Assembly (NCBI GenBank): GCA_958407555.1
Contig: CATYJC010000108.1
Coordinates: 1-5,771 of the forward strand
Source: an uncultured Collinsella sp.
GTDB lineage: Bacteria; Actinomycetota; Coriobacteriia; Coriobacteriales; Coriobacteriaceae
Direction: 5' to 3'
Length of the DNA stretch: 5,771 nucleotides
Made by a program: the position numbers and the translations under genes. This document shows, in pieces, positions 1-5,684 of this stretch (positions are counted from its first letter, which is position 1; every line of letters begins with the position of its first letter). The notes under the pieces were generated by a model. That model was not told the origin of the DNA. It was given only the letters and a program-made list of their open reading frames with translations, and ran no database searches.

Positions 1-1
1 C

Positions 2-148
2 GACAAGATCAAGGAGGCCATCGACCTTCGCGCCATGATGCTGGTCCGGCACGCGCGTGAGGTCAGGCATGAACGCGGTTTCACCGTCCCCGTCCCGCAT
101 GCTGACTCCACGGCCCAGGCCGACGCGCGGAAAAGGCACCACCGGTAA
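2..148 (+). CDS. C-terminal end of an unidentified upstream protein (partial)
   Basis: This frame is open from the left edge and ends at a TAA (146-148), giving 48 residues of a protein whose start lies outside the window. The first half (DKIKEAIDLRAMMLVRHARE) uses typical G/C-ending codons and looks like an amphipathic helix. The end is Arg/His-rich and polar (ADARKRHHR), as in a disordered tail. No domain is recognisable and no function can be given. It lies on the same strand as the following genes, but 135 bp separate it from the next start, so it need not share their transcript. The other two forward frames here are less protein-like. Moderate confidence that it is coding, since only a fragment is visible. 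Confidence 0.55.
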   Translation, partial: DKIKEAIDLRAMMLVRHAREVRHERGFTVPVPHADSTAQADARKRHHR

Positions 149-192
149 TTCCCAAAAATCGAGCATCGCGCCCGCATATCGGTATGAAATGC

Positions 193-206
193 TTCCCGAT
201 TGGGAA
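193..206. repeat. Small inverted repeat in the leader before protein A1
   Basis: TTCCC (193-197) and GGGAA (202-206) can pair around a four-base loop. There is no T-run after it, so it is a poor intrinsic terminator for the upstream gene. Its core, GCTTCCCG-3nt-GGGAAA (191-207), matches the apical part of the terminator at 2507-2540 in 15 of 17 positions. TGGGAAAAA at 201-209 also recurs at 285-293, over the start of the next gene. It could be a decayed terminator, an operator, or chance. Confidence 0.35.
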
Positions 207-212
207 AAAGGG

Positions 213-241
213 TTACAAACTTCGGCCCGCGGCCATACCGT
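213..241 (+). promoter_or_regulatory. Weak candidate promoter for the A1-A2 unit
   Basis: TTACAA (213-218) could be a -35 box. After 17 bp comes TACCGT (236-241), which fits the loose TANNNT -10 pattern of high-GC Gram-positive bacteria and lies 42 bp before the start codon. Each box matches the consensus at only 3 of 6 bases. The region 149-283 shows no better pair, and no riboswitch-like structure was seen. This is a guess from position and spacing only. Confidence 0.25.
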
Positions 242-269
242 GATCGAAGCTCACCCACCGATTCTCACC

Positions 270-276
270 GAAAGGG
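270..276 (+). promoter_or_regulatory. Ribosome binding site that sets the A1 start
   Basis: GAAAGGG lies seven bases before the ATG at 284. It favours that start over the in-frame ATG at 200, which has only GGTATGAAATG-type sequence before it and would add 28 residues rich in Arg, Pro and His, unlike the rest of the protein. A closely similar CGAAAGGGG precedes the A3 start at 2612. Confidence 0.65.
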
Positions 277-283
277 CCTCTCA

Positions 284-1351
284 ATGGGAAAAATGAAATT
301 CGACGGCGCGGACGTCACCTTCGAGCTCGACGGCTACGATGCCCTGGTCGAGCGCGTCCGCTCCAAGAAGGTCAACTGCAAAATCAACCCCTCCGATCTC
401 CCCAGGCTCTACGCCGTCATGGATGCCGAGCTCGAGGGCAACGAAGAGCTCGCCGCGGCATTCGCCGAGGCGCAGGAGGCGGCGTTCGGCGAAGCCGTGC
501 TCACCGTCTGGGCCGAGCGCATCAAGAGCTTCAAGGACTCCTTCATCCCGGTGTTCGGCGAGGCTTGCAAGGACGCCGCGTGCCGCTTCGGCTTCTCCAA
601 GGACGGCAACAACACCTTCAAGTCCGCGGTCGACGCCTTCGCGGCCAACATCTGCGACCTCTACGGCGCCGCACCCCAGATCGTCGACGGCTTCTGCGAG
701 TTCCTGGCGCGAAACGCCTGCCTCGAGTTCGACGGCTACGCCGCCGACATGCCCGTCCCCTGCCAGCTCTACGTGGCCGAGGGAATCTCGAAGATGGCCT
801 ACCAGCAGGCCATGAACAGCGTCCGCGGGTTCAAGCTCGACACGGACGCGTCCGTCGAGTTCGCCGACAAGTTCATCAACGACAACGTCACGACCCCCGA
901 CAGCTTCATCCACCTGAACGACGCCTGCATCGCGATCGAGAACGTCAAGGCCGCGACCTCGACGCCCAGCGTCCCCGAGACAGCCGTCCAGTTCGCCGTG
1001 ACCCAGGCGGTCTTCGAGCACAAAACCGTCGACCACTTCGACGACGCGCTCCGCCCGGTATACACCGACGAGACCGATGCCGAGTTCGAGGACGCGGTCG
1101 ATGCGGCGCAGGGCCTCGACGCGGACGCAACCGGCATCATCGCGCGCCCCGATACCGATCACCCCGCCCGCCCGGACGAGGCGACGTCGGCCCCGGTCCA
1201 GCCCGAGACGTACCGACAGGACGATTACCAGGACGCCTACCAGGGAGAGGGAGCGGGATATGCCCGACCCGAGACCCATGGCGACATCCGCGGGCAGTAC
1301 GGCCCCTATGGCCAGGACGCCTACGGCAGCACCTACAAGCAGGGCTACTAG
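284..1351 (+). CDS. Protein A1: uncharacterised helical protein with a Tyr/Gln/Gly-rich tail
   Basis: This is a 355-residue protein of unknown function, probably cytosolic, with no signal peptide or membrane segment. Residues 1-225 look like a mostly helical globular domain with eight cysteines (32, 95, 100, 124, 138, 146, 160, 215). Residues 225-300 are acidic and look loosely folded. Residues 304-355 form a low-complexity tail with nine Tyr plus many Gln, Gly and Asp (YGPYGQDAYGSTYKQGY), almost free of aliphatic residues. The domain aligns with that of the next gene, A2, notably at NTFKSAVDAFAA (110-121). Its EACKDAACRFGFSKDGNNTF segment (93-112) resembles residues 27-46 of A3. Start 284 is chosen from the GAAAGGG site; the ATG at 293 is a weaker alternative. 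A2 begins 35 bp downstream, probably on the same transcript. It is certainly a gene by codon use and length; its role is unknown. Confidence 0.9.
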   Translation: MGKMKFDGADVTFELDGYDALVERVRSKKVNCKINPSDLPRLYAVMDAELEGNEELAAAFAEAQEAAFGEAVLTVWAERIKSFKDSFIPVFGEACKDAACRFGFSKDGNNTFKSAVDAFAANICDLYGAAPQIVDGFCEFLARNACLEFDGYAADMPVPCQLYVAEGISKMAYQQAMNSVRGFKLDTDASVEFADKFINDNVTTPDSFIHLNDACIAIENVKAATSTPSVPETAVQFAVTQAVFEHKTVDHFDDALRPVYTDETDAEFEDAVDAAQGLDADATGIIARPDTDHPARPDEATSAPVQPETYRQDDYQDAYQGEGAGYARPETHGDIRGQYGPYGQDAYGSTYKQGY

Positions 1352-1386
1352 GCCCATCTGAACCTCTGGAAAGGCAGGGTCGACTC

Positions 1387-2491
1387 ATGGCGGACGCACC
1401 CCCCGCAGCGTCGGGACAACGCTCGGTCACGCTCGATATCGGAGCAATCGGATCCGGGCTCGGTGACGGCATCGATATCGAGGAGGCGTATCGACTCGTG
1501 GCAGCTGCTATGGAAAACGACGCGGAGCTCATGGCTGCGGTCGGCGCCGCCCGCGAGCGCGCGGTCGAGACGGTGAGGGGCAACCTCGCCGCCAAGTCCG
1601 CCCGCGGCGGGCTCGAGGAATACCGCCGCGCGCTGGACGCCGAGTTCGAGGGCACCATCGACGCCCTGACGGCATCGATGGGCATGACGGCATCGCCCGA
1701 CCAGAAGAACACCTTCAACTCCGCGTTCGACGCCTTCGCGGCCGCCAACGCCTCCATCTACAAGAGCAGCGCCGACTTCCGGCGCGAGTGCGTCGACCTG
1801 CTCGCGAAGCGCGCCCTTGCCGAGCTCGGGAGCCCCGTGCCCGCCGATTTCGATGCGCAATCGCGCATCTCGGACTACATCGGGGAGCTCTCACGCGAGC
1901 AGGCCGCCAAGACGATCTCCTCGCTCCACGGCCTCAAGGTCTCCGAAGTTCTCGCCGCCGGGCGCAAGCGCATCGCCCAGGCCCTGGGCGAGCTGATGCG
2001 CCGCCTGCGCGCCGTCCCCAAACCCGCGAAGGCCACGGCCGAACCGCGCCAGGCGTCCCCGGCGCCCGCCCCGGCAACGGCGGCGGCTCCGGTGCCGCGC
2101 GAGGCCGGGCCCGAGTCCGCAGCCGAGCCGGCCGAGGCAGCGCCCGCACCGAAGCATGCGGCGGCGAAGCCGGCGGCCGCGGCGGACGACGAGCGCCTGC
2201 GAGACCTCATCAACGGCATCGGCACCTCGCTCAGGTCCGGACTCCCGGCAGGCACGCGCGGGCGCCACGCCGCCCACGCCAAGGTCGCCCTCGACGAGAT
2301 CGACGAGCCGGCCACGGCCGACAACATCGTCGAGTTCAAGCCGCGCGACGCCGAGCGCGAGAGGGAGCGCAGCGCGGCGATCGACTCGCGCGTTCCGGCC
2401 GCCCCCCCCGGCGCGCGTCGCCGCGGCGGCGGGCGCTGCATGCGCGACCGCCGCGGCGCCCGTCAGGAACTACTCGCTCAACCTCAGGTAG
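1387..2491 (+). CDS. Protein A2: paralogue of A1 with Pro/Ala linker; frame broken at a C8 run
   Basis: Function unknown. The start ATG follows AAAGG (1370-1374) and AGGG (1376-1379). Residues 1-208 form a helical domain homologous to A1, including NTFNSAFDAFAA (108-119). Residues 211-266 are a Pro/Ala-rich flexible linker. Residues 267-335 are a charged C-terminal segment with a helix (DDERLRDLINGIG) and an Arg/Glu-rich run. As written, the frame runs on to a TGA at 2623-2625, but that tail reads through a strong terminator (2507-2540) and the start of A3. Its codon use also turns poor after the eight-C run at 2402-2409. Moving to the +1 frame there gives a GC3-rich ending, ...AAAPVRNYSLNLR, and a TAG at 2489-2491, just before the terminator, for 367 residues. 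I therefore place the original end at 2491. The extra C may be a sequencing error, a real mutation, a slippage-prone switch, or a +1 recoding site. The literal product would be 412 residues ending at 2625. Confidence 0.8.
2402..2409 (+). other. Run of eight C at the A2 frame break
   Basis: Eight consecutive C follow a G at 2401. Up to here frame 1 has strong codon bias. After it frame 1 becomes Arg/Gly-rich and then loses G/C preference at third positions, while frame 2 carries the bias to a stop at 2491. Seven C would join the two frames exactly. Homopolymers of this length are prone to polymerase slippage and to sequencing length errors. Confidence 0.75.
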
Positions 2492-2506
2492 CATCTCCTT
2501 TCCGTC

Positions 2507-2540
2507 AGCCCCCGCTTCCCGTTCGGGAAACGGGGGCTTT
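2507..2540 (+). terminator. Intrinsic terminator after A2
   Basis: AGCCCCCG (2507-2514) pairs with CGGGGGCT (2531-2538). After one C/A mismatch, TTCCC (2516-2520) pairs with GGGAA (2525-2529) around a GTTC loop, making 13 pairs in all. The T-run is short (TTT, 2538-2540). It lies 16 bp after the inferred A2 stop and 72 bp before the A3 start, so it should end the A1-A2 transcript. A3 would then need its own promoter. TACGAT (2569-2574) is a possible -10 box, but no convincing -35 box stands before it. Confidence 0.8.
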
Positions 2541-2611
2541 CGCATACCCAAAAGACGACGCCCGCCGATACGATTGCCTGGAATATCAACTTTCCGTCGA
2601 AAGGGGAAGCC

Positions 2612-3559
2612 ATGCCGGACAATGATGACCTCCGCATGAACCAGAACGAGACCCTTAACTGCAAGCTCGCCCTTATGGGCGTCTGGACGGAGGCGTGCCG
2701 CGAAGCCGCCGCATACTTCGGGGTCAACCCGGACGGCTCGGGCAACTTCTCGTCCGTCACCCAGGCGCAGGCGGGCTCGACCGCGGGCACGCTCGCCGTG
2801 GACGGGATCTCGGCCGACGAGATGACGAGCCGCCTGGCGGCGTCGCTCGTCGAGCACTTCCCGGACAAGACCGACATCATCACCGGCGACCCGGCCGCGG
2901 CCAAGGCCTACGTCAAGCAGTACGTCGTCGACCTCGCCAACCACCAGGCGCTCGCCCAGGCGCGAACGAACAGCAAGCTGTTCCACAAGCAGCTCAACCG
3001 CGCCGCCGTGGGCCTGGCCGATGAACACGGCCCGTACGCCCCCGTGCCCGCCGCCGAGGAGGAGTTCGACATGTGCGTGCCCCTCATGGACGGCACGATC
3101 GAGGAGAACAGCGAAGAGGTCGCCGAGTTCAGCCGTGAGCTCGACCGCACCGGCATCCGCTACAAGTTCAGCGAGCTGGCCGCCGCCGGATCCGCGAAGG
3201 TGCAGACCTGCCTCGAGTTCATGTCCCGCGACATCAAGGCCGTCCAGGCCGCATGCACCCGCGCGGCCCAGAACATCTCGGCGCGCGGACGGGCGTTCGC
3301 CGACAAGGTGAAGTGCGTGCCGTTCGTGCTGTCCGCCGCGGCGCAGGGCATCTCGGATGCCGTGCGCGACGCCGCCGAGCTCATGGGCAAGGGCTATGAG
3401 GAGATCAAGGCGGCGGCCGCCAAGGACCCGCGCTCGGTGGCGGCGGCCGCCAAGGACCCGCGCTCGGTGGCGGCGGCCGCCAAGCACTGCGCCGACGCCA
3501 CGGCGAACGTGCCCACGCGCCATCTCCCCAAGGCCTCGCACGGCGCGCACATGGGCTAG
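2612..3559 (+). CDS. Protein A3: uncharacterised Ala-rich helical protein, distant relative of A1
   Basis: This is a 315-residue protein of unknown function, with no signal peptide or membrane segment. The ATG at 2612 follows AAGGGGA (2601-2607) at good spacing; ATG 2636 is an alternative with a poorer site. Residues 27-46 (EACREAAAYFGVNPDGSGNF) resemble residues 93-112 of A1 in order and spacing, the only clear link to that family. Residues 65-135 and 165-265 look largely helical. Residues 267-291 contain a decapeptide repeat, AAAAKDPRSV twice and then AAAAK, encoded by a perfect DNA tandem repeat. The end is a basic, His-containing tail (HLPKASHGAHMG). The gene follows a terminator and is 35 bp from B1, so it probably heads an A3-B1-B2 transcript. 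The coding call is secure; the kinship to A1 is plausible but short. Confidence 0.9.
   Translation: MPDNDDLRMNQNETLNCKLALMGVWTEACREAAAYFGVNPDGSGNFSSVTQAQAGSTAGTLAVDGISADEMTSRLAASLVEHFPDKTDIITGDPAAAKAYVKQYVVDLANHQALAQARTNSKLFHKQLNRAAVGLADEHGPYAPVPAAEEEFDMCVPLMDGTIEENSEEVAEFSRELDRTGIRYKFSELAAAGSAKVQTCLEFMSRDIKAVQAACTRAAQNISARGRAFADKVKCVPFVLSAAAQGISDAVRDAAELMGKGYEEIKAAAAKDPRSVAAAAKDPRSVAAAAKHCADATANVPTRHLPKASHGAHMG
3410..3484 (+). repeat. Perfect 30-bp tandem repeat, two and a half copies, inside A3
   Basis: Copy one is 3410-3439, copy two 3440-3469, and a 15-base partial copy follows at 3470-3484. All are identical where they overlap. The unit is ten codons, so gain or loss of a copy keeps the frame and changes only the number of AAAAKDPRSV repeats. 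Each copy, including the partial one, contains GCGGCCGC, a self-complementary octamer. Perfect identity suggests recent expansion. Confidence 0.97.
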
Positions 3560-3594
3560 ACATTTCAGACGAGACAACGGCCCGGGAGGCCATA

Positions 3595-4470
3595 ATGTTC
3601 AAGACCTGTAGCGACCCGGACTTCAACTGGGTCCACTGCCTTTGCGATTCGGCCACCTGGGTCGTCAAGGAGCCCGGCAAGCCCATCGGCTTCTTCTACT
3701 CGCGGCTGTTCGACGATGCGCTCTCGCCGTCGGGCCTCGGCTTCGCCGTCGACGCCTTCCGCATCGACGAGGACGGCACGCTCGACGACTTCTACAGCGA
3801 TATCCTCTGGGACTACGGCGCGGCCGACGAGCTGATAGCGGCCTACCCCAATAAGTTCAGCTGCGCGGTGCGATGCGACGGGCTCAACCCGTATGACATC
3901 CCGACGAGCTGGAACCAGGACAAGGGCGAGCGCTACCGCGCGCGCGACACCGTGCTCGCGGCGGTCGATATGCTCACCGACGAGGCCGACGAGGCCGGCA
4001 TCGACGCCTGCCCCGAGTTCTACCGCAACGACTACATCAGCATGTACCTCAAGACGCAAGGCCTCGGCGAGCGCGTGAAGGTCGGCGGCGCCGAGGCCTT
4101 GCGCTTCTCGGTCGTCTCGACCGACTGCTCATGCGGCGACGACGAGAAGGGCGACTTCGAGACCCTGGGCGAGGCCATGAGGGCGGCCAAGAGGCTGGTC
4201 GACGTCGAGGGCTATGAGGGCGCCGCGGTCTACGACCGCAAGCAGGAGGCCTGGTGCGCAGGATGCAACGTCGCGACCGTCATGGACATGAACGGCCCGG
4301 CATCCGTCACGCATCCGTTCTGGACGATCACCTGCGAGGCCGAGAAGAGGGAGCCCGCACAGCGGGCCGCCGCGCTCGAGCGCGCGCAGGCCATCGACCG
4401 CGCCAAGGACGCCGCCGCGCGCACGGCGCGACCTAGCGGCGCGCATTACCGCCCCCGCCGCGCACAGTAG
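3595..4470 (+). CDS. Protein B1: uncharacterised Cys-rich protein sharing an N-terminal domain with B2
   Basis: This is a 291-residue cytosolic protein of unknown function. The start follows GGGAGG (3584-3589) by five bases, a strong site. Residues 5-63 match the N-terminus of B2: C-x-DPDF or CDPDF, then W-x-V-K-E-x-G-x-P-[IV]-x-F, D-x-L, PSG and a Phe three residues later. Eleven cysteines include CxC pairs at 15/17 and 178/180 and a CxxC pair at 221/224. The last two could together hold a metal ion, though no known zinc motif is matched. Residues 170-220 read as strand-helix-strand (FETLGEAMRAAKRL, then GAAVYDRKQEAW), a small alpha/beta fold. The tail from 248 is a charged Ala/Arg-rich helix ending in a basic stretch (HYRPRRAQ), possibly nucleic-acid binding. 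It lies 35 bp after A3 and 40 bp before B2. Confidence 0.9.
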   Translation: MFKTCSDPDFNWVHCLCDSATWVVKEPGKPIGFFYSRLFDDALSPSGLGFAVDAFRIDEDGTLDDFYSDILWDYGAADELIAAYPNKFSCAVRCDGLNPYDIPTSWNQDKGERYRARDTVLAAVDMLTDEADEAGIDACPEFYRNDYISMYLKTQGLGERVKVGGAEALRFSVVSTDCSCGDDEKGDFETLGEAMRAAKRLVDVEGYEGAAVYDRKQEAWCAGCNVATVMDMNGPASVTHPFWTITCEAEKREPAQRAAALERAQAIDRAKDAAARTARPSGAHYRPRRAQ

Positions 4471-4510
4471 AGGGAAGCATAAACGACAACCATAGAAAGG
4501 AGTCCAGCGT

Positions 4511-5665
4511 ATGGACGACTATGAACCGTGGCTCACGCCGTGCGATCCCGATTTCGACCCGGAAAAGTGCGAGAGCGCCTACGCCCTGTGGGCCGTCAAG
4601 GAGGAGGGCGAGCCTGTCAAATTCCTCGAGGCGAGCATCACGGACAACCTGGACTATCCGTCCGGATATTGGTTTTTCTGGAGAACCATATCGTTCAGCG
4701 AGGAGACCGGCAGGCTCATCGAGGGCGAATGGGGCGGGGCTGGCGATATCTGCCGTGCCGACTATGTCGCGGACATGGTGCTCCCCGGCGGCGCCGTCTT
4801 CGCTCGGGTCCAGGGCGAACTCGACGACGGTATTCCATTCGATTGGGAGGTACGCCGCCCCCTGGACGATTGCGCGAAGACGAGGGCGGCCGAGGCGATC
4901 CGCGCCGGGATCCTGGCGCTGCCCCTGAGCGCATCCGCGTCGATCGAGGCAATACCCTCACCCTATAAGATCGACGTCTCCATCGTTCACGGTGGCACGC
5001 TCACCCACGACATGGCCCGCAACCTCCTCGTCTCGGCGGAGCACTACTATCGCGACAGCGCGCTCTGCGGGCTGCTCGACAACTGGAACGGCCTCGCCGT
5101 CGCGCAGCGGGCCCTGCTCGTCCAGGCAGCCAAGTCGATGAGGGAAGACTCGCCCGACGAGGCGTTCGCCTCCCTCTCCCGCGCCATCGCCCTGATCCGC
5201 GCGACCGACGAGCGCGCCGGCGACGTGTCCGACCACACGCTCGCGCACAACCTCCTCATCTCGGGGTTCGAGGAGATGGAGCGCGACAACACCAAGCTCA
5301 TCTCGCGCCAGATCTCCGAGGGCCGCCTTGACATCGGCGAGATCGCGAGGGCCTTTGTCGGCGCGATGGGGCGTAAAACGGGCGCCGCGCTCGATGCCGC
5401 GCTCGAAGGCAAGCATGCCGAATGCTACAGCCGCGACGTCGATGCGCTCGTATTCACCGATGACGATATCGACGACTATGCCAACATGATCGAACACGGC
5501 CGCCCGGACCTCGATTTCATCCAGTGCCGCGAGATCGCGTCGCAAGCCGTGACGGACTGGAACGACGGGCACGCCATGGACGGATTTACCGAATTCCTCT
5601 ACGACTACGCCAATGAGCATGCGCCCGCCGAAAGCGTGAAGCAGGGCGGCGGCATCAGGCATTGA
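4511..5665 (+). CDS. Protein B2: uncharacterised acidic protein with B1-like N-terminus and an internal repeat
   Basis: This is a 384-residue cytosolic protein of unknown function. The ATG follows GAAAGGAG (4495-4502) by eight bases. Residues 11-56 match B1 (CDPDF, W27-x-V-K-E-x-G-x-P, D-x-L, PSG 50-52). Residues 57-120 probably complete that domain but diverge. Residues 122-300 are mainly helical and contain a repeated motif, H-x-[ML]-A-x-N-L-L-[VI]-S, at 166-175 and 242-251, so two helical units with a period of 76 residues. Residues 305-384 are strongly acidic, with 18 Asp/Glu against 5 Lys/Arg, including TDDDIDDY. Acidic proteins on mobile elements sometimes mimic DNA, as ArdA antirestriction proteins do, but no ArdA-like sequence is visible and I do not claim that role. 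It is the last secure gene of the A3-B1-B2 set. Confidence 0.9.
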   Translation: MDDYEPWLTPCDPDFDPEKCESAYALWAVKEEGEPVKFLEASITDNLDYPSGYWFFWRTISFSEETGRLIEGEWGGAGDICRADYVADMVLPGGAVFARVQGELDDGIPFDWEVRRPLDDCAKTRAAEAIRAGILALPLSASASIEAIPSPYKIDVSIVHGGTLTHDMARNLLVSAEHYYRDSALCGLLDNWNGLAVAQRALLVQAAKSMREDSPDEAFASLSRAIALIRATDERAGDVSDHTLAHNLLISGFEEMERDNTKLISRQISEGRLDIGEIARAFVGAMGRKTGAALDAALEGKHAECYSRDVDALVFTDDDIDDYANMIEHGRPDLDFIQCREIASQAVTDWNDGHAMDGFTEFLYDYANEHAPAESVKQGGGIRH

Positions 5666-5684
5666 CGCATCCCCGGGGGCGTCA
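5663..5684. other. Imperfect hairpin at the B2 stop codon
   Basis: TGACGC (5663-5668) pairs with GCGTCA (5679-5684) around a ten-base GC-rich loop. The left arm includes the B2 stop codon. There is no T-run on either strand, and CATCCC/GGGATG (5668-5673 and 5684-5689) offers a competing pairing. It could be a weak or factor-assisted terminator; the evidence is structural only. Confidence 0.3.

Noticed and set aside
281..1357. Long reverse-strand open frame of 358 codons opposite A1
   Set aside because: It is a shadow of A1: in GC-rich coding DNA the opposite strand often lacks stops. Its product is a monotonous Val/Gly/Leu/Arg/Asp mix with no domain pattern, while A1 has a good ribosome site, normal composition and a paralogue.
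565..1386. Upstream extension of the A2 frame back to an ATG at 565
   Set aside because: The extension lies wholly inside A1 in another frame and is an Arg-rich low-complexity string. The protein-like part begins at the ATG at 1387 with a ribosome site.
608..1743. The 39-bp near-identical blocks as attachment sites of an integrated element
   Set aside because: Both lie in the same frame at equivalent positions of two homologous proteins, so shared ancestry explains them. No integrase or tRNA gene is present.
2410..2625. Frame-1 continuation of A2 as a genuine C-terminus
   Set aside because: It reads through a strong intrinsic terminator and into A3, has poor third-position bias, and is matched by a better frame-2 ending at 2491. 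It is kept only as the literal reading of the sequence.
3410..3484. Tandem repeat considered as a CRISPR array or iteron-type origin
   Set aside because: There are no unique spacers between copies, and the repeat is in frame inside A3 and encodes a decapeptide. Nothing else here suggests an origin.
2336..3577. Long reverse-strand open frame of 413 codons opposite A2's end and A3
   Set aside because: It crosses the terminator and covers A3 entirely. Its Gly/Arg/His/Leu-rich product, including an ARVLGGRRHR repeat, merely mirrors the A3 tandem repeat.
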